A DNA stretch of 5,948 bases from an uncultured bacterium. Lineage in GTDB: Bacteria > Patescibacteriota > Minisyncoccia > UBA6257 > Colwellbacteraceae. Shown here piece after piece: positions 1-5,948 of the stretch. The number at the start of each line of letters is the position of its first letter. Within the stretch, counting starts at the first letter, position 1. Location: assembly GCA_913009745.1 (NCBI GenBank), contig CAJVWL010000028.1, positions 1-5,948 of the forward strand, in the 5' to 3' direction. The translations under genes were made by a program, and so were the position numbers. A model generated the notes under the pieces. That model was not told the DNA's origin. It was given only the letters and a program-made list of their open reading frames with translations, and did not search any database.

Positions 1-48
1 GAGGGGTGTGTCAGCTGTAAGGTTTGCGGATATAGCCGTTGTTTGTAG
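1..48 (+). CDS. nrdJ: 3' end of a probable adenosylcobalamin-dependent (class II) ribonucleotide reductase
   Basis: Frame 1 from the first base reads EGCVSCKVCGYSRCL and stops at TAG (46-48). Four cysteines lie in a CxxCxxC...C arrangement followed by GYSRC. This closely resembles the extreme C-terminus of many B12-dependent ribonucleotide reductases (NrdJ), where an EGC-xxC-xxCGYSKC tail forms a zinc-ribbon-like, redox-active end that helps re-reduce the active site. The enzyme makes deoxyribonucleotides from ribonucleotides in the cytoplasm. Only 15 residues are visible, so the catalytic domain cannot be checked, and another zinc-ribbon protein remains possible. The gene runs toward the ABC operon (convergent), and its stop lies 26 nt before the palindrome at 75-110. 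Identification rests on recognising the tail motif. Confidence 0.62.
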   Translation, partial: EGCVSCKVCGYSRCL

Positions 49-68
49 CTAATAATTGCTATTAATTG

Positions 69-104
69 AATACCTGAATAAATACCTGAATTAATTCAGG
101 TATT
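69..104. repeat. Three copies of an 11-mer: two in tandem, one inverted
   Basis: The 11-mer AATACCTGAAT occurs at 69-79 and again at 81-91, a 12-bp period. Its reverse complement ATTCAGGTATT lies at 94-104. The second and third copies form the core of the palindrome at 75-110. The first copy could pair with the third instead, giving an alternative hairpin with a larger loop. The tandem copy may be a small slippage duplication of one palindrome arm. Confidence 0.85.
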
Positions 105-110
105 TATTCA
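75..110. terminator. 36-bp perfect palindrome, probable bidirectional intrinsic terminator
   Basis: Bases 75-110 form a perfect inverted repeat centred between 92 and 93. The GC-containing core is CCTGAA (85-90), TTAA loop (91-94) and TTCAGG (95-100). Because the element is symmetric, the core is followed by TATTTATT on both strands (101-108 on plus, 84-77 on minus), a U-rich but not uninterrupted tail. It sits between two convergent genes, where one hairpin could end both transcripts. It overlaps the TAA stop and the last codons of the minus-strand permease (104-112), so that gene's stop lies inside the stem. Against a strong terminator: the stem is AT-rich and there is no pure T run. A protein-binding site is the alternative. 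Confidence 0.6.
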
Positions 111-1348
111 TAGCGCAGCGTGTCAATCGGCCTTTTCTTTGCGGCTTGTTTTGCGGGATATATTCCAAATACGAGTCCCGCTATACCCGATACGGCAATA
201 CCGATAATTGCCGCTGACGTAGGAAACGTAAAAGTTATTGAAACACCGGCAATATGTGAAAATGCGCTTATTATTGCAAACGCAAAAACAGCTCCGAATA
301 ATACGCCGATTAAACCCCCAATTATTGTGAGTATAATCGCTTCAAGTAAAAATTGGTGTACAATATTTTCATTCGTTGCCCCGACTGCCTTTCGGAGCCC
401 TATCTCACGAGTTCTTTCCGCGACAGACACAAGCATTATATTCATAACACCCACTCCTCCAACCAATAACGATACGGCAACAATTGACGTTAGAAGCGCG
501 GTGATAATCTTTAATATACCATCTACTTGGTCAAGCATATTTTGCTGGGTTAGAACATAGAAATCATCTTTATCGGGGTTTGTTATTCCGTGCATCTCGC
601 GCAGAGTTTGCTTAACATTTAATATGGTCTGGTCAATTTTGTTGATGTCTTTTACTTGGACCCAGACTTCGTTGTAATAATCAATGCCCAATAGTTGTGA
701 TTGCGCGGTTGTGTATGGAATAAGAACGAGGTCGTCTATATTGAAAAACATAATCTGCCCTTCTTTCGGCAGAATTCCGACAACTTTGAAGTTCTTATCT
801 TTTATTCTTATATTCTTTCCAATAGCATCTGACTCTCCAAACAATTCATTTTTTACCTTGAGGCCGATGACAGCAACTTTCTCGCGGCTTTGAATTGCAG
901 ATTCACCAAAGTAAACTCCGCTCTTGGGTTGAATATTAAATACTTTTCCAAAGAAAGATGCAGACCATCCCGTTATAAGCGGGTGGTATGTTTCACCCAT
1001 ATAAGCTACTGCCCCCGGCACCATTACGGCAGGCGCTATATTTAAAAGATTTGGAACATTGTTCTTATTTTTTAGGGCTTCTATGTCGCGAATTTTTAGC
1101 GTGTTTGAGAGTAGTGCTCCGGCGAAATCAGTTGGTCCTTTTGGCTGTTTGCCCGGTTCAATCCAGACGATGTCCGAGCCAAGCGAGGTTATTTCGTTGC
1201 TTATTAGTTTTTTTGCGCCATGACCTATTGAAACAATTATTATTATAGATGCTACACCGACAACAATTCCAAGAATTGTAAGAACAGACCTAGACTTATT
1301 GGCAAGCAAACTTCTAACCGCTGTTTTTGTTGTTTGTCTATAAAACAT
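104..1348 (-). CDS. MacB/FtsX-type ABC transporter permease (second paralogue)
   Basis: This 414-residue membrane protein is a permease subunit of a MacB-type ABC exporter without its own ATPase domain. A short cytoplasmic N-terminus (residues 1-20) leads into TM1 (about 22-42). An extracytoplasmic MacB-type periplasmic core domain follows (about 45-275), with PGKxPKGPTD at 65-74 and PYTTAQ at 211-216. The C-terminal FtsX domain has TM2 (about 281-308), the cytoplasmic coupling segment ERTREIGLRKAVGAT (311-325), TM3 (about 331-362) and TM4 (about 377-398). It ends in LRYE, like many MacB permeases. The ATG start aligns with that of the upstream paralogue and lies 11 nt after its stop; no Shine-Dalgarno is visible. 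It is the last gene of the operon, and its stop is inside the palindrome at 75-110. By eye it is about half identical to the neighbouring permease, so a heterodimer is likely. The substrate is unknown. Confidence 0.93.
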   Translation of the reverse strand: MFYRQTTKTAVRSLLANKSRSVLTILGIVVGVASIIIIVSIGHGAKKLISNEITSLGSDIVWIEPGKQPKGPTDFAGALLSNTLKIRDIEALKNKNNVPNLLNIAPAVMVPGAVAYMGETYHPLITGWSASFFGKVFNIQPKSGVYFGESAIQSREKVAVIGLKVKNELFGESDAIGKNIRIKDKNFKVVGILPKEGQIMFFNIDDLVLIPYTTAQSQLLGIDYYNEVWVQVKDINKIDQTILNVKQTLREMHGITNPDKDDFYVLTQQNMLDQVDGILKIITALLTSIVAVSLLVGGVGVMNIMLVSVAERTREIGLRKAVGATNENIVHQFLLEAIILTIIGGLIGVLFGAVFAFAIISAFSHIAGVSITFTFPTSAAIIGIAVSGIAGLVFGIYPAKQAAKKRPIDTLRYE

Positions 1349-1359
1349 ATTGAATTTGC

Positions 1360-2607
1360 TTATTCGTAAACAAGTGATTGCGCTGGATCCTTCCGCGCCG
1401 CTTTACGCGCGGGATAAATTCCGAACACAAGTCCTATGATTGTTGACACTATAAGTCCAATTAAAGCCGCGGAGACCGGGAATGAAAACGCCCAATCTAT
1501 ATGCATAACAAGGGTTAGTATGGATGCCGTTACAAGCGAGAGGAGTGTTCCTATAAATATGCCAATTAGTCCTCCTATGGTTGTTAGCGCCATTGATTCA
1601 AGTAGAAACTGCATCAATATCCTTTCATTTGTTGCGCCAAGCGCCTTTCGCAGTCCGATTTCTTTAGTTCGTTCCGTAATTGATACGAGCATTATATTCA
1701 TTATGCCAATTCCTCCAACAAGAAGCGCGATAGCCGCTACTGCCGCGAGAAAGAATGTTAAGGTTTCCGTTACGGTTTTCATTGCGTTGGCTATTTGTTC
1801 TTGGGTCATAACAAAAAAGTCATCATCGTCATGGTTTGTGATATTGTGGTTCTCCCGTAGAGTTGATTTTATGTCATATACGGTTTTAGGAAGGTTGTTC
1901 ACCGTATTTGATTGGACTATTATCCTGTTGAGATATTTAATGCCAAAGATATATTCCTGGGCAGTTGTATATGGCATGACAATTGATTCGTCAAAATTAA
2001 TAAATAATATCTGTCCTTTTTTCGGCAACACTCCTATTACACGAAAATTTTTCTTGTTTATTCTAATCTTTTCTCCAACTGCATCTGATGCGCCGAATAA
2101 TTCATTTTTAACCTTGGACCCGATAATAACGACACTTGCCTTGCCTGCTACATCATCATTTGCGAAGAACGACCCGTGAATAGGTCTAAGCTTAAAGAGT
2201 TTAGATATCTGCTCTGATGAGCCGAGTATTGTTGGTCTGAATGTATTTCCCTTATAAGATATGGATTTTACGCCAAATACAACGGGTATAATGTCCGATG
2301 CGGTCGGGACATTGGATTTTTTCTCTAGTGACTTAAGGTCGCGCATTTTCAACGAGTCACTAAGAATAGATTCCATAATAGACGGATCCGTTGGTCCTTT
2401 AGGTTCCTTTCCCGGAACAACAACTATAACGTTTGCTCCAAGCCCCTGTATTTTTCCTAAAATTAAATTTTGCGCGCCCTTGCCAACGGATGCAATCAGC
2501 ATTATTGCGGTAATCCCGATTACTATTCCAAGTATTGTCAGCGCCGACCTGGACCTGTGAATCAAAAGCGCCTTAAGGGCTGTTTTTATGCTGTATATTA
2601 TTCTCAT
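1360..2607 (-). CDS. MacB/FtsX-type ABC transporter permease (first paralogue)
   Basis: This 415-residue permease has the same plan as the following gene. TM1 spans about 21-40 (SRSALTILGIVIG), followed by a MacB-type extracytoplasmic core domain (about 45-275) with PGKEPKGPTD (65-74), VKNELFG (166-172) and PYTTAQ (212-217). The FtsX domain has TM2 (about 283-308), the coupling segment ERTKEIGLRKALGAT (312-326), TM3 (about 331-366) and TM4 (about 377-400). It should form the membrane pore and the mechanotransmission stalk driven by the ATPase encoded just upstream. A run of four Asp (260-263) sits late in the core domain, where the paralogue has fewer. The gene starts 33 nt after the ATPase stop, the widest gap in the operon, and has no visible Shine-Dalgarno. 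A weak TATAAA at 2626-2621 (minus strand) hints at an extra internal promoter. FtsX family membership is clear; the substrate is not. Confidence 0.93.
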   Translation of the reverse strand: MRIIYSIKTALKALLIHRSRSALTILGIVIGITAIMLIASVGKGAQNLILGKIQGLGANVIVVVPGKEPKGPTDPSIMESILSDSLKMRDLKSLEKKSNVPTASDIIPVVFGVKSISYKGNTFRPTILGSSEQISKLFKLRPIHGSFFANDDVAGKASVVIIGSKVKNELFGASDAVGEKIRINKKNFRVIGVLPKKGQILFINFDESIVMPYTTAQEYIFGIKYLNRIIVQSNTVNNLPKTVYDIKSTLRENHNITNHDDDDFFVMTQEQIANAMKTVTETLTFFLAAVAAIALLVGGIGIMNIMLVSITERTKEIGLRKALGATNERILMQFLLESMALTTIGGLIGIFIGTLLSLVTASILTLVMHIDWAFSFPVSAALIGLIVSTIIGLVFGIYPARKAARKDPAQSLVYE

Positions 2608-2640
2608 AGAAACAAGCGTATTTATATGTTTTAGCGAGAA

Positions 2641-3345
2641 TTACTTATCAGCTTTATCTCGGCGATCTCGTTTTATATATAAATCACTTTCTACCTTACC
2701 GTCGCGCAGCTTAATTATTCTCTCTGCTCGCTTTGCGGTATCAACCTCATGGGTTACAAGGATAATCGTATGATTATCCTTTTTATTTAAATTTTGCAGT
2801 ATCTCAATAATCGTTTCGCCGGATTTTGAGTCCAAGTTACCGGTAGGTTCATCTGCGAAAATAACCTGCGGATTATTCACAAGCGCGCGCGCAATCGCTA
2901 CTCGCTGTCTTTCTCCTCCGGATAACTTAGATGATTCATGTTCTACGCGATGTGAGAGGCCAACCGACTCAATTGCATTTTTTGCCAGACTATCCCATTC
3001 AGACTCTTTCTTATTCGAATACAAAAGCGGAAGTTTAACGTTTTCTAATACACTTGTTCGCGGCAAGAGATTAAAAACCTGGAAAACAAAACCCATCTTT
3101 TTGTTTCTTATATGCGCAATTTCTTTCGGCGAATAATCATCAATTGACTTGCCGTCAAATCTATATATTCCGCTACTCGGGTGGTCAAGAAAGCCAAGTA
3201 TATGGAGGAGAGTTGACTTCCCGGAGCCCGATGGCCCCATTATTGATACAAATTCGCCGCTCTTTATTGAAAAAGAAACTCCACGCAATGCAGAGGTTCC
3301 ATCCGGATAAACCTTCGTTATGTTTTTTACGTCAATTAAGTCCAT
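2641..3345 (-). CDS. ABC transporter ATP-binding protein, MacB/LolD type
   Basis: This 234-residue cytoplasmic ATPase drives the two downstream permeases. All nucleotide-binding motifs are present in order: Walker [10 protein letters not shown] (37-45), Q-loop Gln89, signature LSGGERQR (141-148), Walker B VIFADE (161-166) with catalytic Glu166, D-loop GNLDSKSG (169-176), and H-loop His199. The length and the [15 protein letters not shown] and [10 protein letters not shown] wording are typical of the MacB/LolD/FtsE branch, which pairs with FtsX-fold permeases. The protein ends in a charged Lys/Arg/Asp tail of about 15 residues. The ATG is 1 nt after the adaptor's stop (TAA G ATG), so translational coupling is likely; no Shine-Dalgarno is visible. 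An intact active site is directly visible, and its place in the export complex follows from operon position. Confidence 0.96.
   Translation of the reverse strand: MDLIDVKNITKVYPDGTSALRGVSFSIKSGEFVSIMGPSGSGKSTLLHILGFLDHPSSGIYRFDGKSIDDYSPKEIAHIRNKKMGFVFQVFNLLPRTSVLENVKLPLLYSNKKESEWDSLAKNAIESVGLSHRVEHESSKLSGGERQRVAIARALVNNPQVIFADEPTGNLDSKSGETIIEILQNLNKKDNHTIILVTHEVDTAKRAERIIKLRDGKVESDLYIKRDRRDKADK
2758..2781. repeat. 10-bp inverted repeat inside the ATPase gene
   Basis: AAGGATAATC (2758-2767), loop GTAT (2768-2771) and GATTATCCTT (2772-2781) form a perfect 10-bp stem. Read on the plus strand it is followed by TTTATTT (2782-2788), giving it the shape of an intrinsic terminator antisense to the gene. 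On the coding strand it encodes the KDNHTIIL stretch just before the H-loop. It may simply be a chance product of AT-rich codons. Confidence 0.45.
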
Positions 3346-3346
3346 C

Positions 3347-4831
3347 TTACGGAGTGAATGTTATAACCTTGTCTCCTACGTTTATTCCTTTTACTATCTC
3401 AATTATTCCATCCGAGCCGCGAAGCCCTACATCCACAGATTTTATAGCTATATCGCCGGATTCATTCAGGACTTTTACGTTTTTTTCTCCCTTGTCCGAT
3501 ATTACCGCTCGTTGGGGGATAGCTACTACGTTGTCTTTTTCTGCGGTTAATATATCTATATTAGCGGTCATTCCCGGTTTTATGCGTACATCTTCTTTTG
3601 TAAACAATAAGGTTGTTTTATACGTGGACACACCTTCTATAACAGTTTCCGCGGGATCAATGAATGCAACATTTGTCGCAAAAACAACATCACTCCCATA
3701 TGCGTCCAATGTAATTGATGCCGTATCTCCTATTTCAACTTTTGCAATATCCGCCTCGGGTATATTGGCCTCTATTTTAAATGTTGCATTTGAGATAACC
3801 GATGTTATGGGTTTTCCTGCTTGGATAACTTCGCCAACGCGCGCATCCTGTCTTGTAACTATACCCGTCATAGGCGAACGCAAGATTGTTTTCTCAAATT
3901 CCGCTAGATTACGTTCTACATTCGCTTTTGCGGCTTTCAGTTTAGCGACTTGCGCCGCTACGGCCTCTGAATTATTCGCGGCAACTTTTTGTGAGTCAAT
4001 TGATTGTTGAAGTGTGTTTATGTTACTAATCGCCGTAGAAACACTTGCATCAGCTGCTAAGATATTCGCGCGATATGCCTCCAGTGAAGAGTTTTCTATT
4101 GAGCATTTTGTAAGAAGAACGCTATTAACACTGTTTATGAAACTTCTCACTATACTTAGATTTTTTTTAGAGCTTACAAGCGCCGCATCCAACTCATCTC
4201 TGGAGGATGAACTTGTAAGTGAGTTTATCTCTTTTTTCCATGCATCCAGCGCAAACTCCGCGTCCACATGAAGCGAGTCGGTATTATCAGCAAGCTGGCT
4301 GTCGCACGGATTAAACGTTAATTGATATCCGTATGTTTTGTATCCCGTGAACATCCCGATAGTTTTTGACCTAACCGCATCCTCGGCGTTTGAAAATGCT
4401 TTCGTGATTGTGTCAACGACGCTGTTGTAGCTGTTTAAAAGACTTTGTTCCGAACCTGAATTCTGCTGAAGTTTTTCAAGCAGAGCTTTCTCTGCGGCTT
4501 CTTGGGCTTTTGCTTGCTTTAAAAGAGCCGATACATCGGCATTGCGCAAGCTTACAAGAACTTGTCCCGCATTTACGTTATCACCAATATTTGAATAAAC
4601 CTTTGCAATAGCTCCGCTCCTTTCAAATGATAAATCTACGCTTTCAGACGGCTTAACTTGACCGGTAACGCTTACTATTTGTACGACATTCTGTTTTTTT
4701 GCTATTACGAAGTCATACTTAGGAGAAGAACCCTTTTTCACGGCAAAGAAAATAATAATCCCTATTATAAAAATAATTATAATACCAATAACAACAAGCG
4801 GTTTTTTGATAAATTTACGTATTCGCGTCAT
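3347..4831 (-). CDS. HlyD/MacA-type membrane-fusion (adaptor) protein with enlarged helical insertion
   Basis: This 494-residue adaptor is anchored by one Ile-rich N-terminal TM (residues 11-31) after a basic MTRIRKFIKK start, and there is no lipobox. The lipoyl-like domain is split: first half at about 66-96 (SGAIAKVYSNIGDNVNAGQ), second half at about 316-345 (RSPMTGIVTRQDARVGEVIQ). Between them lie about 220 residues, predicted mostly helical. The outer parts look like the usual coiled-coil hairpin (101-122 and 280-315), and the middle (about 130-280) is an extra insertion with Cys176 and Cys243. A beta-barrel domain (about 350-430, ending RIKPGMTANIDI) and a membrane-proximal domain (about 431-494) follow. 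E. coli MacA is 371 residues, so this protein is clearly enlarged. It is the first gene of the operon, and an in-frame TAA at 4849-4847 makes this ATG the first possible one. It probably links the permeases to the outside or stabilises them. Confidence 0.92.
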   Translation of the reverse strand: MTRIRKFIKKPLVVIGIIIIFIIGIIIFFAVKKGSSPKYDFVIAKKQNVVQIVSVTGQVKPSESVDLSFERSGAIAKVYSNIGDNVNAGQVLVSLRNADVSALLKQAKAQEAAEKALLEKLQQNSGSEQSLLNSYNSVVDTITKAFSNAEDAVRSKTIGMFTGYKTYGYQLTFNPCDSQLADNTDSLHVDAEFALDAWKKEINSLTSSSSRDELDAALVSSKKNLSIVRSFINSVNSVLLTKCSIENSSLEAYRANILAADASVSTAISNINTLQQSIDSQKVAANNSEAVAAQVAKLKAAKANVERNLAEFEKTILRSPMTGIVTRQDARVGEVIQAGKPITSVISNATFKIEANIPEADIAKVEIGDTASITLDAYGSDVVFATNVAFIDPAETVIEGVSTYKTTLLFTKEDVRIKPGMTANIDILTAEKDNVVAIPQRAVISDKGEKNVKVLNESGDIAIKSVDVGLRGSDGIIEIVKGINVGDKVITFTP

Positions 4832-4848
4832 AGTTAATGCGTGTATTT

Positions 4849-4877
4849 ATTATACCCGCAATATCGGATTCTTGGAA
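4849..4877 (-). promoter_or_regulatory. Probable promoter of the ABC operon
   Basis: On the minus strand a perfect TATAAT -10 box (4854-4849) lies 17 nt downstream of a poor -35 match, TTCCAA (4877-4872, three of six consensus bases). Transcription would start near 4842, leaving a leader of only about 10 nt before the adaptor ATG at 4831. It is the only good -10 in the 86-nt divergent region and should drive all four genes. Confidence 0.5.
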
Positions 4878-4900
4878 CATATATTTACGACAATAATTTT

Positions 4901-4906
4901 TATACA
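4901..4906 (+). promoter_or_regulatory. Candidate -10 box for the GH1 gene
   Basis: TATACA matches the -10 consensus at five of six positions, but no acceptable -35 lies 16-18 nt upstream. If used, transcription would begin about 5 nt before the ATG at 4918, giving a nearly leaderless mRNA. An alternative plus-strand -10 is TATTAT at 4848-4853, which overlaps the operon's own -10. Confidence 0.22.
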
Positions 4907-4917
4907 TCAATAGATTT

Positions 4918-5948
4918 ATGAATAAACTTTTGCAATTTCCTGATAATTTTCTATGGGGCGCAAGCACGTCTGCGCATCAGGTTGAGGGGGGAAACTACAA
5001 TGATTGGTCGGAGTGGGAGGGAAAAAACGCAGAACGCCTCGCAAAAGAAGCAGAAACATACTGGCAACCTTGGCAAAGAAAGCGTTTTCCGGAGATGCTC
5101 CTAAAAAAGAATTATATATCAGGAAAAGCGGACGACCACTATCACTTATATGGTGAAGATTTTGATATTGCAGAGTCGCTTGGACATAATGCTCATCGCC
5201 TTTCAATTGAATGGTCTAGGATTGAGCCTGAAGAAGGAGTATTTAGCGAGAAAGAGATGGAGCACTACAGAAAAGTGATTTACGCTCTCCGCAACCGTGG
5301 AATGGAACCGTTCGTAACACTTCACCACTTTACTAATCCTGTGTGGTTTTCAAAACAAGGCGGATGGCTGAACAAAAAAGCTCCACAGCAATTTGCAAAA
5401 TATGCGGAATATGTAGCCGGAAAGTTAGGTAGCGATGTTGTGTACTGGATTACAATCAATGAGCCGGTGATACTAATCTTTAATTCCTTTTTGCGGGGGA
5501 AGTGGCCTCCGTGCAAGGAAAACAAGCTTTTGGCGATACGTTCTCTTAAGATAATGTCCTTGGCGCACAAGAGGGCATACAAAGCGATAAAATCCGTAAA
5601 TCCGGACTCGCAGATTGGTATTGCTAAGAACATCACATATTTTGAGCCGTACAATAAAAATCCCATAAATCAGATTGTTGTGAAACTGGCAAATAGCAAA
5701 TGGAATGACCGGTTCTTGAATAAAATTCGGTCGCACCAGGATTTTGTGGGTATAAATTATTATTTTCACAACAAGATTCGGGTAGTAGGCATAAATCCCG
5801 AGAAATGGCTAAATGGAAACGACAATAAAGATGTTACTGATTTGGGTTGGGATGTTTATCCGGAAGGATTGTATTATGTTGTAAAGCGCGCCTCACGTTA
5901 TAAAAAGCCAATTTATATTTTTGAAAATGGGCTTGCCGATGCAGATGA
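4918..5948 (+). CDS. Family 1 glycoside hydrolase (beta-glucosidase-like), 3' end cut by the window
   Basis: The open frame runs 343 codons with no stop to the window edge. It encodes a GH1 (beta/alpha)8 barrel enzyme that hydrolyses beta-glycosides with retention of configuration. Landmarks in order are FLWGASTSAHQVEG (11-24) with sugar-binding Gln21, RLSIEWSRIEPEEG (around 98), TLHHFTNP (134-141) with His137, TINEP (179-183) with acid/base Glu182, GINYY (278-282), LGWDVYPEG (near 312) and IFENG (334-338) with nucleophile Glu336. No signal peptide is present, so it should act in the cytoplasm on small imported or endogenous glycosides. The two catalytic Glu are 154 residues apart, against 185 in Thermotoga BglA (E166, E351), so the central loops are trimmed. 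A charged helical stretch (about 34-70) is added near the N-terminus. The ATG is fixed by an in-frame TAA at 4894-4896 with no other ATG between; no Shine-Dalgarno is visible. Sugar specificity is not predictable here. Confidence 0.93.
   Translation, partial: MNKLLQFPDNFLWGASTSAHQVEGGNYNDWSEWEGKNAERLAKEAETYWQPWQRKRFPEMLLKKNYISGKADDHYHLYGEDFDIAESLGHNAHRLSIEWSRIEPEEGVFSEKEMEHYRKVIYALRNRGMEPFVTLHHFTNPVWFSKQGGWLNKKAPQQFAKYAEYVAGKLGSDVVYWITINEPVILIFNSFLRGKWPPCKENKLLAIRSLKIMSLAHKRAYKAIKSVNPDSQIGIAKNITYFEPYNKNPINQIVVKLANSKWNDRFLNKIRSHQDFVGINYYFHNKIRVVGINPEKWLNGNDNKDVTDLGWDVYPEGLYYVVKRASRYKKPIYIFENGLADAD

Noticed and set aside
1436..2179. Plus-strand open frame of 247 codons opposite the first permease
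   Set aside because: It lies wholly inside a clear permease gene on the other strand, its translation is low-complexity Ser/Ile/Thr-rich text with no family motif, and it has no promoter or start signal.
2671..2682. TTTATATATAAA self-complementary stretch near the end of the ATPase gene
   Set aside because: It is a short AT-only palindrome in AT-rich coding sequence with no flanking signal.
3144..4010. Plus-strand open frame of 288 codons across the ATPase/adaptor junction
   Set aside because: It spans the antisense of two well-supported genes, has no recognisable domain, and its composition is what the reverse complement of these genes would give.
104..4831. Idea that the operon is a dedicated bacteriocin or antibiotic resistance exporter
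   Set aside because: No precursor peptide, peptidase domain, immunity gene or two-component regulator is present, and MacB-type architecture alone does not define the substrate.
4843..4855. GTAT-TTATT-ATAC imperfect palindrome over the operon's -10 box, considered as an operator
   Set aside because: The arms are only 4 bp and consist of -10-like bases, which is expected by chance around TATAAT. There is no second half-site and no regulator gene in the window.
4916..5206. Minus-strand open frame of 96 codons opposite the GH1 start
   Set aside because: The plus strand here encodes conserved GH1 motifs without interruption, so the antisense frame is a shadow. The same holds for the minus-strand frames at 5322-5666 and 5473-5769.
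4918..5948. Idea that the GH1 gene and the exporter form one glycan-processing system
   Set aside because: They are divergent, share no visible operator, and the enzyme lacks a signal peptide. MacB-type exporters are not sugar importers, so adjacency is the only link.

Overview
The window holds one complete four-gene ABC export operon on the minus strand (4831 to 104). It is flanked by two truncated plus-strand genes. On the left are the last 15 codons of what looks like a B12-dependent ribonucleotide reductase. On the right are the first 343 codons of a glycoside hydrolase family 1 (GH1) enzyme that runs off the window. The genes are tightly packed and use the standard code, with no in-frame UGA. 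The sequence is moderately AT-rich, and none of the five visible start codons has a recognisable Shine-Dalgarno sequence. These features, the compact GH1 variant and an adaptor with a large helical insertion fit a small-genome uncultured bacterium of the Candidate Phyla Radiation (Patescibacteria) type. That assignment is inferred from gene style, not proved.

Layout. Positions 1-48 are the nrdJ-like 3' end. Positions 49-103 form a short convergent intergenic region dominated by a 36-bp perfect palindrome (75-110), which overlaps the last codons of the operon and is probably a bidirectional terminator. The operon reads right to left: a membrane-anchored HlyD/MacA-type adaptor (4831-3347), a MacB/LolD-type ATPase (3345-2641), and two paralogous MacB/FtsX-type permeases (2607-1360 and 1348-104). 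Gaps between the genes are 1, 33 and 11 nt. An 86-nt divergent region (4832-4917) separates the operon from the GH1 gene and carries a perfect TATAAT -10 box for the operon.

Function. The ATPase should energise a membrane complex built from the two permeases, probably as a heterodimer. The adaptor should form the extracytoplasmic part, as in MacAB or the Bacillus YknXYZ system. The exported substrate cannot be read from the sequence. The GH1 enzyme has no signal peptide and is divergently transcribed; nothing ties it functionally to the exporter. I saw no mobile element, CRISPR array, tRNA or rRNA. The most interesting points are the palindrome with a third repeat copy at the convergent junction, the Cys-bearing insertion in the adaptor, the old tandem duplication of the permease, the short-leader promoter geometry without Shine-Dalgarno sites, and the trimmed GH1 core.
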